Shown here piece after piece: positions 1 through 9,840 of a stretch of 64,000 nucleotides of DNA (position 1 is the stretch's first letter; every line of letters starts with the position of its first letter). The translations under genes and the position numbers were made by a program. Location: NCBI RefSeq assembly GCF_000423745.1, contig NZ_AUIO01000006.1:1-64000 (forward strand). The letters are read 5' to 3'. The stretch is from Streptococcus plurextorum DSM 22810 (GTDB taxonomy: Bacteria > Bacillota > Bacilli > Lactobacillales > Streptococcaceae). The notes under the pieces were generated by a model that did no database searches, was not told where the DNA came from, and saw nothing but the letters and a program-made list of their open reading frames with translations.

Positions 1-189
1 GAGTGGGATAGTTGAAGCTTTCTGAAAATCGTATTTCATCATTTTTCCCTGACAATGAGGGCAGTCAGGCGCTTGATAGTCCAACTTTGCCCGTATTTCG
101 ATGTGGGTGTGAAGGTGTACAACGAGAAGGATTTTAATATTTTTGTCTTTTAATCCGATTAAATCTGTGGTATCCTTAAGAAGTTCCAT
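1..189 (-). CDS. ISL3 family transposase, N-terminal 63 residues (cut by window edge)
   Basis: The ATG at 189 opens a frame that runs off the left edge. The visible residues include IGLKDKNIKI, a short histidine-containing stretch (VHLHTHIEI) and the zinc-finger-like segment APDCPHCQGKMMKYDF. This is the usual start of ISL3-family transposases (IS1167/IS1193-like), which cut and rejoin DNA at the element's inverted repeats. The C-terminal DDE catalytic domain lies outside the window, so I cannot say whether the gene is intact. It converges on nothing visible and sits downstream of serB, reading away from it. Confidence 0.75.
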   Translation of the reverse strand, partial: MELLKDTTDLIGLKDKNIKILLVVHLHTHIEIRAKLDYQAPDCPHCQGKMMKYDFQKASTIPL

Positions 190-312
190 ATGAGTCTTTC
201 TAATGATGGTTTGGTCGCTTTTCATTATAAGTCATATAGGACTTTTTTCATACAGTCAAAAAGCCCTATAATATCAGAAGGGGGAGTTACCCACTACAGA
301 AATTATAGAGCC
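1..312 (-). mobile_element. ISL3-type insertion sequence, one end only
   Basis: Holds the 5' part of an ISL3-family transposase gene (1-189) and about 120 bp of upstream non-coding DNA. Read on the minus strand, the sequence starting at 312 begins GGCTCTATAATTTCTGTAG, which looks like the outer terminal inverted repeat of ISL3 elements. The other end lies outside the window, so the repeat cannot be confirmed by pairing. The boundary at 312 is inferred. Confidence 0.6.
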
Positions 313-345
313 GCTTTTTTTGATTTCTCATTGTATAAGACTCAA

Positions 346-366
346 AAAAGACCGAAAAGGTCTTTT
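346..366 (-). terminator. serB terminator hairpin
   Basis: AAAAGACC and GGTCTTTT arms around a 5-nt loop, starting 4 nt past the serB stop. U-rich on the minus strand. It separates the ser operon from the insertion sequence. Confidence 0.75.
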
Positions 367-370
367 GAAG

Positions 371-1009
371 TTAGCTGAGTTTGTCAATAATAGCCATTAA
401 ATGATAGAGATTAGGCTCAGTGATTTTGTGCATAATTTCTGGGTGGCTTGCTTTAGCGCAGAAAGCAACACCAATCCCTGCTGTTAAAATCATAGGAATA
501 TCATTTGCCCCATCTCCCATAGCGATGGTTTGATTCAACTCAAGGTTGTTCTCGCTTGCCCATTGCTTAAGACAGGCTACTTTAGTATCTTTAGTAACGA
601 TAGGACCAGAGGTGCGACCAGTTAGCTTTTGGTCCATTACTTCCATGCGGTTGGCGCAGACATAGTCAAGATTTAGTTCCTCAGCTAGTCTATCGACAAT
701 TTCATGAAATCCTCCGGATACCAAGCCGATTTTATAGCCACGCTTTTTGAGTTCAGCAACCAGTTCTTTCGCGCCTTCGGTATAGTGAATTTCCTCTCGA
801 ATATCATCCCAAATAGAAATCGGAAGACCTTCTAGCAACTTAACACGTTCTGCTAGTGCCTCTTCAAACTGCAGCTGTCCTGCCATGGCACGTGCGGTAA
901 TATCAGCGATGACTTCTTTATGACCTGCTTTTTCTCCAAGGAGGTCAATAACTTCTTCTTGGATGAGAGTAGAGTCAACATCCATGACTAAAAGTCCCTT
1001 GACGGTCAT
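371..1009 (-). CDS. serB: phosphoserine phosphatase
   Basis: Last step of serine synthesis: hydrolyses 3-phosphoserine to serine in the cytoplasm. This is a 212-residue HAD-superfamily enzyme. Motif I is DVDST (residues 10-14; D10 is the nucleophile and D12 the acid/base), motif II is SGG (98-100), and the Mg-binding motif III is GDGAND (165-170). The length is normal for short bacterial SerB lacking the N-terminal ACT domain. The ATG overlaps the serA stop by 4 nt, so translation is probably coupled. Last gene of the serC-serA-serB operon, which gives a complete three-step pathway from 3-phosphoglycerate. Confidence 0.93.
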   Translation of the reverse strand: MTVKGLLVMDVDSTLIQEEVIDLLGEKAGHKEVIADITARAMAGQLQFEEALAERVKLLEGLPISIWDDIREEIHYTEGAKELVAELKKRGYKIGLVSGGFHEIVDRLAEELNLDYVCANRMEVMDQKLTGRTSGPIVTKDTKVACLKQWASENNLELNQTIAMGDGANDIPMILTAGIGVAFCAKASHPEIMHKITEPNLYHLMAIIDKLS

Positions 1010-2190
1010 TGTTTACCTCCAATGAGTCTCACTTTGACAATATTGTCATCGGCTTCAAAAATCTCAACAAGGCTGTCTACTTTGGTCTTATCAGCTTCAT
1101 CAAGATCAAGGAGCGTGTAGGCGTAGTCTCCTTTTGAACGATTGATGATATTGTCAATATTGATACCTAAGTTAGAAACTGCGGTCGAAATCTTAGCGAC
1201 CATATTTGGCACGTTTTTATTGATTAAGGTAATGCGGTAAGGAGCATTTAGGCTTTGATGAACATTTGGAAAATTGACAGAGTTGGTGATCTCGCCTGTT
1301 TCCATGAAGCGGCGAATGGTTTGCCCAGCCATGATAGCGCAATTAAGTTCAGCTTCTTCAGTTGAGCCGCCGACGTGTGGGAAAACGGTGATGTTTTTCT
1401 TGTTGAGTAGCTCTTCGCTACCAAAGTCTGTAATATAGGATTTGATAACCCCAGCATCGACAGCATCAAAGAGGGCGACGTTATCGACCAATTCGGCACG
1501 CGCAAAGTTAATCAGAGTTGTCCCTTTTTTCATTTGGGCAAAGGCAGAGCTGTCAAAAAGGTGTCTGGTATCTGGGGTTAGAGGGACATGAACGGTGATG
1601 TAGTCGCAGTTAGCAAAAATCTCTTTCAAATCATTGACGCGTTTCACATGACTAGAAATGCTCCAAGCAGTTTCGATAGAAACATAAGGGTCGTAACCGA
1701 GCACTTTCATACCAAGCCTGCGAGCATCGTTAGCAATGCGAGCGCCGATAGCGCCAAGTCCAATAACTCCAAGTGTTTTTCCAGAGATTTCAGTTCCAGC
1801 AAATTGTGCTTTTCCAGCTTCAATTTGTTTAGGGACATCATCTCCTGATAAGGTGTTAGCCCATTTTGTAGCGGATAAATAGTCTCTGGCTGACAACAGA
1901 ATGGCAGTGATAACTGCCTCTTTTACTGCGTTGGCATTGGCACCGGGTGTGTTGAAAACCACGATTCCTGCGGCACTTGCTTCAGGGATCGGGATATTGT
2001 TGGTTCCAGCTCCAGCACGTGCAATAGCTTTTAGGTTGTCTGGGAAATCCACACCGTGCAGATTTTGGCTTCGGATGATATAAGCATCAGGGTTATCTGA
2101 TTTATCTCCGTCAATTTGGAACTTGTTTCCCAGTTCTTTTAAGCCAATTTGGTTGATATTATTGTAGGTTTTAACCGCAAATACTGTCAT
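1006..2190 (-). CDS. serA: D-3-phosphoglycerate dehydrogenase
   Basis: First committed step of serine synthesis: NAD-dependent oxidation of 3-phosphoglycerate to 3-phosphohydroxypyruvate. 394 residues. The Rossmann fingerprint is [13 protein letters not shown] (about residue 145). The D-2-hydroxyacid dehydrogenase catalytic Arg lies in NFARAELVD and the catalytic His in [14 protein letters not shown]-terminal ACT domain starts near [13 protein letters not shown], the usual site of serine feedback control. This is the short SerA form without the intervening domain. It overlaps serC and serB by 4 nt each, so the three genes form one tightly coupled operon. Confidence 0.94.
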   Translation of the reverse strand: MTVFAVKTYNNINQIGLKELGNKFQIDGDKSDNPDAYIIRSQNLHGVDFPDNLKAIARAGAGTNNIPIPEASAAGIVVFNTPGANANAVKEAVITAILLSARDYLSATKWANTLSGDDVPKQIEAGKAQFAGTEISGKTLGVIGLGAIGARIANDARRLGMKVLGYDPYVSIETAWSISSHVKRVNDLKEIFANCDYITVHVPLTPDTRHLFDSSAFAQMKKGTTLINFARAELVDNVALFDAVDAGVIKSYITDFGSEELLNKKNITVFPHVGGSTEEAELNCAIMAGQTIRRFMETGEITNSVNFPNVHQSLNAPYRITLINKNVPNMVAKISTAVSNLGINIDNIINRSKGDYAYTLLDLDEADKTKVDSLVEIFEADDNIVKVRLIGGKQ

Positions 2191-3278
2191 TTGTTCTCCT
2201 TCTCAAATGTTTCCATAAAGTCAATAAGATCAAGGACGCCTTGTCTAGGGAAGGCGTTGTAGAGGCTAGCTCGCATGCCACCGACTGAACGGTGCCCTTT
2301 GATATTTTTAAAGCCAGCAGCATCAGCTTCTTGGTTGAATTTCTTGTCTAATTCGGCAGATGGTGTGACAAAAGGGATATTAGCAACTGAGCGGTCACAA
2401 GCTTTTTTTACAGGACTACTATAAAAACCTGATTTTTCAATAAAATCATAAAGAAGACCAGCTTTTTCACGATTGATTTCTTCCATTTTTGCAACGCCAC
2501 CAAGTGATTTGACATGTTCAAAAACTAGCTTTGCCATGTAAATCCCAAAGGTTGGTGGTGTGTTGTAAAGGGAATCGTTGTCGGCTTGGATACGGTAGTC
2601 TAACATTGAAGACAGAGCTGGTTCGCTATTAAGCAGATCTTCTCGAATAATGACGATTGTCACTCCTGCAGGTCCAATGTTTTTTTGAGCTCCTGCATAA
2701 ATCATGCCAAAATCAGCCACGTTATAGTTAACCGCTAGGATATTAGATGACATGTCGGCGACGATTGGAACACCATTTGTATCTGGCAAGTCGTAGACGG
2801 CAGTCCCTTCAATGGTATTGTTAGTGGTGATGTGGACATAGGCTGCATTGGGATCAATGGCAGAGCTGTCAAATGAAGGGATATGGTCGAAGGTTGTCTC
2901 CTCAGAGGTTGCTAGTAGAATCGGCTCAAATGCTAAAGTTTTTGATAATTTAACAGCCTCAGTATAAGCCTTTTTACCCCAAGAGCCTGCGGCAACATAG
3001 TAGGCTTTCTTACCTAGAGCTAGGTTTAAGGGAATCATTGAAAATTGTGTTGAAGCGCCCCCTTGTAGGAAAAGCAACTTGTAGTTATCTGGGATAGCCA
3101 TCAATTCACGAAGTAGGCTCTCAGCAGACTTGATAATGTCATCAAATTCTTTGGAACGGTGGGACAACTCCATAACACTCATGCCTGAGTTGGCATAGTC
3201 CAAAAACTCAGCTTGCGCTTTTTTCAAAACATCTTGTGGCAATACTGCAGGGCCTGCAGAGAAATTATAGGTTGTCAT
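2187..3278 (-). CDS. serC: phosphoserine aminotransferase
   Basis: Second step of serine synthesis: PLP-dependent transfer of the glutamate amino group to 3-phosphohydroxypyruvate. 363 residues, the family length. N-terminal [14 protein letters not shown] is the typical SerC opening. The PLP lysine is in [10 protein letters not shown], and the C-terminal [14 protein letters not shown] is conserved. First gene of the operon, preceded by GGAGGT seven nucleotides from the ATG and by a sigma-A promoter at 3306-3335. Confidence 0.95.
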   Translation of the reverse strand: MTTYNFSAGPAVLPQDVLKKAQAEFLDYANSGMSVMELSHRSKEFDDIIKSAESLLRELMAIPDNYKLLFLQGGASTQFSMIPLNLALGKKAYYVAAGSWGKKAYTEAVKLSKTLAFEPILLATSEETTFDHIPSFDSSAIDPNAAYVHITTNNTIEGTAVYDLPDTNGVPIVADMSSNILAVNYNVADFGMIYAGAQKNIGPAGVTIVIIREDLLNSEPALSSMLDYRIQADNDSLYNTPPTFGIYMAKLVFEHVKSLGGVAKMEEINREKAGLLYDFIEKSGFYSSPVKKACDRSVANIPFVTPSAELDKKFNQEADAAGFKNIKGHRSVGGMRASLYNAFPRQGVLDLIDFMETFEKENK

Positions 3279-3305
3279 TGATTTACCTCCAAATAAAATT
3301 AGCCT

Positions 3306-3335
3306 ATTATATCACAATATTCAGAATTTTGGCAA
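3306..3335 (-). promoter_or_regulatory. serCAB promoter
   Basis: On the minus strand TTGCCA, 18 bp, TATAAT, with an upstream TG extension of the -10. The -10 ends about 28 nt before the serC start codon. Confidence 0.7.
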
Positions 3336-3477
3336 TCAATATCTTTACAATAAGAAGGAGGGCTAATGTTCAAAATGTGTTTATTATCATAAAAATGAGT
3401 AGATTCTATCGCCAGATTGTGTCAAATAGTTTAAAATGGAAGTAACCGTTGTAAAAATACTAGAATAGGGGAACCAG

Positions 3478-4101
3478 ATGCGTAAATTTATTCAAACCAT
3501 TCTCTATGAATTATCATTTTATGTGGAAATTCTAATCTCTATCATTCTTGTCTTGGTGCTCTTAACCTTGACAGGGCGTTTATCCATTGAGTTATTTGCT
3601 GCCTTTAATACCTCAGGGACAATAGGCGATTATCTCCATAGCTTCCTCAACCAAGCCATGTCCATCGCTATTGGTGTGGAGTTGATTAAAATGCTTAGTA
3701 AGCACACATCAGGAACGATTATTGAAGTGCTTTTGTTTGCGGTAGCTAGGCAGCTAGTTATCTCTCATGGGACGGCACTTGACACTCTCTTAGGTGTTTT
3801 GTCTATCGCTGGCTTATTTGCGACTAGAAAATACCTCTTTACCAGCTTTGATGATGCTAATAGTATTATTGTTCGTGGCAGTCAAAAGGTTCGGATGGTT
3901 AATGTGCTAGCGCGCATCACTCTAAAACCTCAAGAAAAAAGTGAACTCCTACGTGATTTTATGTTAAGGCATCTCGAGGCTGAGGATAAGACGGCAGCCA
4001 TCGGTGCTTCGGTTTATTTCAAAGATGTTGCTTTGCGTGTTGATAGCATGAAAGCGGGTCAGATTACACGTGTTGAAGTCATAAAATCACTGGGAAACTA
4101 A
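3478..4101 (+). CDS. PsiE-like integral membrane protein
   Basis: 207 residues with four predicted membrane spans (about 13-33, 55-75, 80-98 and 101-121), then a soluble C-terminal domain of about 80 residues. The membrane half resembles the phosphate-starvation-inducible PsiE family. The C-terminal part (from about KVRMVNVLARITL) looks like a regulatory or sensor domain that I cannot name. No transporter signature residues were recognised. Preceded by AGGGGAACCAG and a good start. Followed 81 nt later by pgi, which has its own promoter. The cellular role is unknown; the family assignment rests on topology and general resemblance. Confidence 0.65.
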   Translation: MRKFIQTILYELSFYVEILISIILVLVLLTLTGRLSIELFAAFNTSGTIGDYLHSFLNQAMSIAIGVELIKMLSKHTSGTIIEVLLFAVARQLVISHGTALDTLLGVLSIAGLFATRKYLFTSFDDANSIIVRGSQKVRMVNVLARITLKPQEKSELLRDFMLRHLEAEDKTAAIGASVYFKDVALRVDSMKAGQITRVEVIKSLGN

Positions 4102-4120
4102 GGAATAGCGTGGTAATACC

Positions 4121-4149
4121 TTGAAATAATCCTCGTAAAAGAGTATGAT
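4121..4149 (+). promoter_or_regulatory. pgi promoter
   Basis: TTGAAA, 17 bp, TATGAT. The -10 is 33 nt upstream of the pgi ATG. Confidence 0.7.
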
Positions 4150-4182
4150 ATAGAAGTATCTAATTAGGAGGAAATGCTTTAA

Positions 4183-5532
4183 ATGGCACATATTACATTT
4201 GATTATTCAAAAGTGTTGGAAAAATTTGCTGCTCAACACGAAATTGACTTTTTACAAGGACAGGTCACAGAAGCGGATAAACTCTTGCGTCAAGGGACAG
4301 GGCCAGGTTCTGACTTTCTTGGTTGGCTAGACCTGCCAGAAAATTATGATAAGGAAGAATTTGCTCGTATTCAAGCAGCAGCTAAGAAAATCCAATCTGA
4401 TTCTGAAGTTCTAGTGGTTATTGGTATCGGGGGATCTTATCTAGGTGCGCGTGCAGCTATTGACTTTTTGAGCCATAACTTTGTCAACCTGTTATCGGCA
4501 GAAGATCGTAAAGCCCCACAAATCCTTTATGCAGGAAATTCTATTTCATCAAGTTACCTCGCTGATTTGGTAGATTATGTGGCAGATAAAGAGTTTTCAG
4601 TCAACGTTATTTCAAAATCAGGAACAACAACTGAACCTGCTATTGCTTTCCGTGTTTTCAAAGAACTTTTAGTTAAAAAATACGGTCAGGAAGAAGCAAA
4701 TAAGCGTATCTATGCGACAACTGATAAGGCACGCGGTGCCGTCAAGGTAGAAGCGGATGCTAATGGTTGGGAAACATTCGTGGTACCAGATGATGTTGGT
4801 GGCCGTTTCTCTGTGCTTACAGCTGTGGGACTCTTGCCTATTGCAGCATCAGGTGCGGACATCACTGCGCTTATGGAAGGGGCAGCGGCAGCCCGTAAAG
4901 CTTACTCATCAGACAAACTCTCTGAAAATGAAGCTTATCAATATGCAGCGGTTCGTAACGTTCTTTACCGTAAAGGCTACTCAACTGAAATTTTAGTTAA
5001 TTATGAGCCATCGCTTCAGTATTTCTCAGAGTGGTGGAAACAATTAGCAGGAGAATCAGAAGGAAAAGACCAAAAAGGAATCTACCCTTCATCAGCTAAT
5101 TTCTCAGCTGATTTGCACTCTCTCGGTCAATATATCCAAGAAGGGGCTCGTATCCTTTTTGAGACAGCTATCCGTGTAGATAAACCACGTAAAAACGTGA
5201 TTATCCCAGAATTGGCAGAAGATCTGGATGGTCTTGGCTATCTTCAAGGTAAAGATGTTGACTTTGTCAATAAAAAAGCTACTGATGGCGTTCTTTTGGC
5301 CCATACAGATGGTAATGTGCCAAACATGTTCATCACCCTTCCAGCGCAAGATGAGTTTACACTTGGTTACATCATCTATTTCTTTGAAATTGCCATCGCT
5401 CTTTCAGGTTACTTGAATGGTGTCAATCCATTTGACCAACCAGGGGTTGAAGCTTATAAGAAAAACATGTTTGCCCTTCTCGGGAAACCAGGCTTTGAAG
5501 CCCTAAGTGCAGAATTGAACGCACGTTTATAA
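4183..5532 (+). CDS. pgi: glucose-6-phosphate isomerase
   Basis: Cytoplasmic glycolytic enzyme interconverting glucose-6-phosphate and fructose-6-phosphate. 449 residues, the short Gram-positive form. Sugar-isomerase phosphate loops are visible as [12 protein letters not shown] and [10 protein letters not shown]. The catalytic region is [13 protein letters not shown], and the C-terminal PGI signature is [14 protein letters not shown]. The RBS AGGAGGAAA precedes the ATG. Single-gene transcript between its own promoter and a terminator hairpin right after the stop. Confidence 0.97.
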   Translation: MAHITFDYSKVLEKFAAQHEIDFLQGQVTEADKLLRQGTGPGSDFLGWLDLPENYDKEEFARIQAAAKKIQSDSEVLVVIGIGGSYLGARAAIDFLSHNFVNLLSAEDRKAPQILYAGNSISSSYLADLVDYVADKEFSVNVISKSGTTTEPAIAFRVFKELLVKKYGQEEANKRIYATTDKARGAVKVEADANGWETFVVPDDVGGRFSVLTAVGLLPIAASGADITALMEGAAAARKAYSSDKLSENEAYQYAAVRNVLYRKGYSTEILVNYEPSLQYFSEWWKQLAGESEGKDQKGIYPSSANFSADLHSLGQYIQEGARILFETAIRVDKPRKNVIIPELAEDLDGLGYLQGKDVDFVNKKATDGVLLAHTDGNVPNMFITLPAQDEFTLGYIIYFFEIAIALSGYLNGVNPFDQPGVEAYKKNMFALLGKPGFEALSAELNARL

Positions 5533-5537
5533 CACCT

Positions 5538-5560
5538 AAGCTCCGAAAGGAGCTTTTTTT
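5538..5560 (+). terminator. pgi terminator
   Basis: AAGCTCC-GAAA-GGAGCTT hairpin followed by a run of T, starting a few bases after the pgi stop. Confidence 0.85.
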
Positions 5561-5599
5561 GATGAGAAATGTTTGAGAAGACCTTGACACTATAGGGGG

Positions 5600-5830
5600 A
5601 ATACAAATTTTATTTTCTGGCTAAAAAACTGAAAAAGCTCTACTAGTTTAAGATATGGTTACTGATTTTGCGAGCACGATCCGATACTTTTGGGCCTGCT
5701 AAAAGTGACAGAGGCACTGAACGATATGCCCTCAGAATTTGAAACCTTAGGTTCAAAAATGAAGTATGGCATTCCTAAGAAAATCGTTACCGTTCTATCG
5801 TTTAAGAAAAGTAATAAAAGGATTTTTTTT
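5600..5830 (+). repeat. dispersed intergenic repeat, copy A
   Basis: This gap between pgi and dapH has no convincing gene. It matches, with many substitutions, the reverse complement of 26213-26447 and in part 56911-57063. Shared blocks include GATTTTGCGAGC, a GATACTTTT stretch, CTTAGGTTCAAAAAT / CCTAGGCTCAAAAAT, and an end block like TTAAGAAAAGTA with CAAAAG or TAAAAG. All three copies are intergenic. Frames inside are interrupted, so this looks like a decayed small mobile element or ancient repeat. Confidence 0.6.
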
Positions 5831-5887
5831 TCAGTCTGAAAGAACGATTCTTTTTACGCTAAAGTAGAAAATTTTCTGAAAATTTGC

Positions 5888-5893
5888 TATAAT
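5888..5893 (+). promoter_or_regulatory. dapH -10 element (TG-extended)
   Basis: TTTGCTATAAT, 32 nt before the dapH ATG. No good -35 is seen, which fits an extended -10 promoter. Confidence 0.55.
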
Positions 5894-5925
5894 GGTAAAA
5901 ATACTTTTAATAGATTGGAAATACT

Positions 5926-6624
5926 ATGACTGCACAAAAAATGACTGCCCAAGAAATCATTGCCTTTATTGGTAATGCTGTGAAGAAGACAACTGTTAAA
6001 GTGACTTTTGAAGGTGAATTGGCTGGGCCTGTTCCTGCTGAAGTGATAAAGCTTGGCAATGTCCTCTTCGGTGACTGGAAGGATGTCGAGCCACTTTTGG
6101 CAAACTTGACTGAAAATGTAGACTACGTGGTTGAGCAAGATGGTCGCAACTCAGCTGTGCCATTGCTTGACAAGCGGAATATCAATGCCCGTATCGAGCC
6201 AGGTGCCATTATCCGTGATCAAGTGACCATTGGCGATAATGCTGTTATCATGATGGGAGCGGTCATCAACATTGGTGCGGAAATCGGTCCAGGTACCATG
6301 ATTGACATGGGGGCTATCCTCGGTGGTCGTGCGACCGTAGGTAAAAATAGCCACATCGGTGCAGGTGCAGTCCTTGCGGGTGTCATCGAGCCAGCGTCTG
6401 CCGAGCCAGTTCGTGTTGGTGACAATGTCTTGGTCGGTGCTAATGCTGTTGTCATCGAAGGTGTGCAAATCGGAAGTGGCTCTGTAGTTGCAGCGGGTGC
6501 TATTGTGACTCAAGATGTCCCTGAAAATGTGGTTGTTGCAGGTGTACCAGCCCGTATCATCAAGGAAATCGACGAAAAGACCCAACAAAAAACGGCGCTT
6601 GAAGACGCGCTTCGTAATCTGTAA
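5926..6624 (+). CDS. dapH: tetrahydrodipicolinate N-acetyltransferase
   Basis: Acetylates 2,3,4,5-tetrahydrodipicolinate using acetyl-CoA, opening the acetylase branch of meso-diaminopimelate/lysine synthesis. 232 residues. An N-terminal DapH domain of about 80 residues is followed by a left-handed beta-helix of hexapeptide repeats ([20 protein letters not shown] onward) and a short helical tail. The length is normal. I chose the first ATG (TTGGAAATACT upstream); a second ATG five codons in is possible. The next gene is the matching deacetylase, so the pair is a pathway module. Confidence 0.94.
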   Translation: MTAQKMTAQEIIAFIGNAVKKTTVKVTFEGELAGPVPAEVIKLGNVLFGDWKDVEPLLANLTENVDYVVEQDGRNSAVPLLDKRNINARIEPGAIIRDQVTIGDNAVIMMGAVINIGAEIGPGTMIDMGAILGGRATVGKNSHIGAGAVLAGVIEPASAEPVRVGDNVLVGANAVVIEGVQIGSGSVVAAGAIVTQDVPENVVVAGVPARIIKEIDEKTQQKTALEDALRNL

Positions 6625-6628
6625 GTTT

Positions 6629-6653
6629 AGAAGCCTGAGTTGTCTCGGGCTTT
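6629..6653 (+). terminator. hairpin between dapH and the deacetylase gene
   Basis: AAGCCTGAG and CTCGGGCTTTT arms around TTGT, ending about 17 nt before the next start. Probably a partial terminator that lowers expression of the downstream gene, since no separate promoter is evident. Confidence 0.6.
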
Positions 6654-6669
6654 TCTTGGAGGATATAAG

Positions 6670-7800
6670 ATGACATTAGATTTGATTAAGGTGCGTCGGG
6701 ATCTGCACCAAATCCCTGAAATTGGCCTTGAAGAGTTTAGGACACAAGCCTATCTTTTGGAGCGCATCGAAGAGATTGCATCGGAGAAGCCCTTTATCGA
6801 GAAGCGTACTTGGAAGACGGGTATTTTGGTATTTCTTAAGGGGTCTGCACCGACTAAGACTATTGGCTGGCGAACGGATATTGATGGGCTTCCTATTACC
6901 GAAGAGACAGGTCTTGCCTTTGCCAGTCAGCACGAGGGTCGTATGCATGCTTGTGGACATGATGTTCACATGACCATTGCCTTAGGACTCTTGGAAAAAA
7001 TGGCTGCGCAACAACCTAAGGAAAACCTGCTCTTTCTTTTCCAGCCTGCTGAAGAAAATCTAGGCGGTGCCAAACTCATGTACGAGGATGATGCGTTTAA
7101 GGAGTGGTTGCCTGATGAATTTTACGGCCTTCATGTTCGGCCAGATTTTAAGGTGGGAGATATTGCCACAAACCGTTCTACCCTGTTTGCAGGGACTTGT
7201 GAGGTTTATGTGACCTTTAAAGGTAAAGGAGGCCATGCGGCTTTCCCTCACCTGTCAAATGATGCTTTGGTCGCAGCGGCGTATTTTATCACTCAAGTTC
7301 AGACCGTTGTCAGTCGCAATGTGGATCCTATTGAAGGGGGAGTTGTGACCTTCGGAGCTCTCCATGCTGGTGTTACCAGCAACATCATCTCAGAAACAGC
7401 TAGTCTGAGAGGAACTATCCGGGCTCTGACGCAAGACATGAGCCTTTTGATGCAGGACCGCGTCAAGACCATTGCTCAAGGCATTGCGGCAAGTTTCAAT
7501 ATGGAAGTAGAGATTGAATTACGTCAAGGTGCTTGGTTGCCAGTGGAAAATCAGCCAGAACTTGCAGATGACTTGATGACTTTCTTTAGCAATAGCAAAG
7601 CTGTCAATCTCATTGATTGTCCGCCAGCTATGACGGGAGAAGATTTCGGTTACCTGCTACAAAAAGTCCCTGGTGTGATGTTCTGGCTTGGTATTGACAC
7701 ACCTTATCCTCTTCACCACGCCAAGATGAGCCCTAAAGAAGATGCTATTCCATTTGCCGTCGAAGAAATTTCAGCATTTTTGGCCTATAAGGCAGGTTAA
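6670..7800 (+). CDS. N-acetyldiaminopimelate deacetylase (M20 family)
   Basis: Removes acetate from N-acetyl-LL-diaminopimelate in the acetylase lysine pathway. 376 residues from the ATG at 6670, chosen because GGAGG lies 8 nt upstream; an in-frame ATG at 6640 lies in the hairpin and lacks an RBS. M20 metallopeptidase motifs: [11 protein letters not shown] (metal Asp), [20 protein letters not shown] (metal Glu) and TGEDFGYLL. The family also includes hippurate and amino-acid amidohydrolases; position directly after dapH favours the diaminopimelate role. An aminotransferase for the intermediate step is not nearby. Confidence 0.88.
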   Translation: MTLDLIKVRRDLHQIPEIGLEEFRTQAYLLERIEEIASEKPFIEKRTWKTGILVFLKGSAPTKTIGWRTDIDGLPITEETGLAFASQHEGRMHACGHDVHMTIALGLLEKMAAQQPKENLLFLFQPAEENLGGAKLMYEDDAFKEWLPDEFYGLHVRPDFKVGDIATNRSTLFAGTCEVYVTFKGKGGHAAFPHLSNDALVAAAYFITQVQTVVSRNVDPIEGGVVTFGALHAGVTSNIISETASLRGTIRALTQDMSLLMQDRVKTIAQGIAASFNMEVEIELRQGAWLPVENQPELADDLMTFFSNSKAVNLIDCPPAMTGEDFGYLLQKVPGVMFWLGIDTPYPLHHAKMSPKEDAIPFAVEEISAFLAYKAG

Positions 7801-7834
7801 ACACAAAAGCCAGATATCCTCTGGCTTTTGTGTT
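7801..7834 (+). terminator. bidirectional terminator after the deacetylase
   Basis: Long perfect hairpin ACACAAAAGCCAGA-TATCC-TCTGGCTTTTGTGT. It serves the plus-strand dap pair and probably also the converging MATE gene. Confidence 0.85.
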
Positions 7835-7854
7835 ATCTAAGGAGTGACAAGGGG

Positions 7855-9212
7855 TTAGTTTGAGAGTGGTTTTGATGGCAGGTTTTGTTCTTGTCTCAAT
7901 CTCTTAATGAAAATTAAGGTGCTTGGAATTAAGATGACGACACTACCAATCCAAGCAGCAGGACTAGCGCTGGCAACTCCGTAAAATCCAAAATAAACCA
8001 GTCCGATAATAGCCACACCAGCTCGCATGATTAACTCCATAATACCTGCTAATGTAGGGACAAATCCTTTCCCTAAGCCTTGAATAAAGCTACGCAGGAC
8101 AAAGAGAATCGCCAAAATCCAGTAACAGGCACCATTGATAATGTAATAAATCAAGGCGAGGTCGAAGACTTCTTGGCTGCCGTTTGATAAGAAAAGGCTT
8201 GAGAAGAAGCTATTGAAGTTGATGAGCAGTATTGCAAAAACAACAGACCAGATAATATTGACGAGAAGGCTTTGCTTCAAGCCTTTGATGATGCGTTCGT
8301 ATTTCTTGGCACCGTAGTTTTGTGCGGTGAAAGTAGAAACAGCTAATCCCAGGTTAATCATAGGGAGCATGGCTAACTGATCGGTTTTGCTGGCAATAGC
8401 CTGTGCAGCGATAGCGTTTGTTCCTAATTTGTTAAGGACCACTTGTAAGGTCACTGCTCCGATAGCGATGATACTAGACTGGAATGCCATTGGGAATCCT
8501 AGTTGCGCGTGTTTTTTGAGATTGACTCGGTCGAGTTTCCAATCGTCGGCTTGTAGATGTAGCTGAGGGACTGCTTTTTTGATGTAGCGCCAAAGGTATA
8601 AAACAGAAAAAGCTTGAGCGATAATGGTCGCAAGACCTGCACCAAAAACCCCCATATTGAAATTGAGAATAAAAGAGAAATCAAGAATGACATTGATGAT
8701 ACAAGCGATGACAAGAGCTATAAGGGGTGTCTTGGCATTGCCTAAACTTCTGATGATGCTAGAGAGGTAGTTAAAGAGGATTGTAAAAGTCATTCCTCCA
8801 AAAATTGCAGTCAAAAACTGACGCGAGTGTTCAATGAGATTAGCTGGTGTTTGCATAAGCGTCAATAAAGGATGCAAAAACAGCAGAGAAATGACGCTTA
8901 ATATAAGACTTGTCACCAAGGCATAAAAAAGACCGTGAGCAAAACTTTTTTTGATGCCTATATGATCTTTAGCTCCGAATTTTTGAGCGGTAACGATGGC
9001 CAAACCACCTGTTAATCCTTGGGCAAAACCGACAATCAGAAAAGTGATACTCCCAGTAGCCCCAACGCTAGCAAAGGCATCTTTTCCCAAAGTATGTCCT
9101 ACAATCATGCTATCAGCGAAATTGTAGGCTAACTGAAAAAACTACCAATGAGTAAAGGAATGGTAAAACGAAGAATGACGGATAAGGGGTTACCTTTTGT
9201 TAAATCTTGCAT
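7855..9212 (-). pseudogene. MATE family efflux transporter, frameshifted near its N-terminus
   Basis: The large frame (7855-9108) encodes about 417 residues of a multidrug-and-toxin-extrusion Na+/H+ antiporter with about 11 spans, but its apparent start (MIVGHTLGKDAF) is internal to the family. The true start is the ATG at 9212 with AAGGAG seven nucleotides upstream. From there MQDLTKGNPLSVILRFTIPL is the expected MATE N-terminus, but the frame ends at TAG after IGSFFS. Just before that stop lies a run of six T (9136-9141 as A on the plus strand). One base is missing relative to an expected TTTTTTCCAG (IGSFFQLAYNFADSMIVGH). This is either a real inactivating deletion, a slippage-controlled switch or a sequencing error. 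The remainder of the gene shows no decay, so the lesion is recent. Confidence 0.85.
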
Positions 9213-9294
9213 GGATAAGTCTCCTTTGGAGAATATTGTACGTTTACTTGGCTGTAAAAGCAAGGAAAATCATGAAAAAATCACTAAAACATGG

Positions 9295-9300
9295 TATGAT
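9295..9300 (+). promoter_or_regulatory. TG-extended -10 directly before the cyclo-ligase start
   Basis: TGGTATGAT, only 6 nt upstream of the ATG at 9307, so transcription would start on or next to the initiation codon. No Shine-Dalgarno lies between. Confidence 0.55.
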
Positions 9301-9306
9301 GTCCCC

Positions 9307-9840
9307 ATGACAAAAAAAGAAATCAGAAACCAAGTCTTAAAAGATTTGAAAGCGATGGACCAGACACATAAAGCCTGTTATGACCGTGACTTAGCGGGAC
9401 AGTTTTGGGCTTTAGAAGCCTATCAAAAAGCAAAGGTTATTGCGCTGTATTTGGCGTTTAGTCATGAATTTAACACACAGTTACTAATAGATCAGGCCTT
9501 ATCTGATGGCAAAAAAATTCTTGTGCCAAAAACCTATTCTAATGGTCGCATGATTTTTGTGGCCTATGATAAAGAACGGCTCTATAAAACGTCTTTTGGT
9601 TTATGGGAACCGCTTAGTCATACGGAGGTAATGAAGTCAAGGATTGATCTCATCCTTGTGCCAGGCCTCGCTTTTAATACTTCCGGTTATCGTATCGGTT
9701 ATGGTGGTGGGTATTATGACCGCTATCTTGAAGATTATCAGGGAGAAACGATTAGTCTGGCTTATCCTTTTCAAGCCTTAGATTTTCAACCTGATGGTTT
9801 TGATGTACCTGTAAAAGAGGTGATGTATGCAACAATTTAG
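9307..9840 (+). CDS. 5-formyltetrahydrofolate cyclo-ligase
   Basis: ATP-dependent conversion of 5-formyl-THF to 5,10-methenyl-THF in one-carbon metabolism. 177 residues from the ATG at 9307, which matches the family N-terminus (MTKKEIRNQVLKDLKAM). Upstream in-frame starts back to 9148 lie in the divergent MATE leader and are rejected. Motifs: ILVPKTYSNGRM, FGLWEP and the nucleotide/folate loop GYRIGYGGGYYDRYL. No RBS is visible at 9307 and the -10 is 6 nt away, so the mRNA may be leaderless. The 3' end overlaps the rhomboid gene by 14 nt, as in many Gram-positive bacteria. Confidence 0.92.
   Translation: MTKKEIRNQVLKDLKAMDQTHKACYDRDLAGQFWALEAYQKAKVIALYLAFSHEFNTQLLIDQALSDGKKILVPKTYSNGRMIFVAYDKERLYKTSFGLWEPLSHTEVMKSRIDLILVPGLAFNTSGYRIGYGGGYYDRYLEDYQGETISLAYPFQALDFQPDGFDVPVKEVMYATI

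Noticed and set aside
190..378. Plus-strand frame of 62 codons near the insertion sequence
   Set aside because: It covers the IS end and the serB terminator; no RBS and no protein-like composition.
3236..3445. Plus-strand frame of 69 codons upstream of the PsiE-like gene
   Set aside because: It starts inside serC antisense, has no RBS and covers the serC promoter region.
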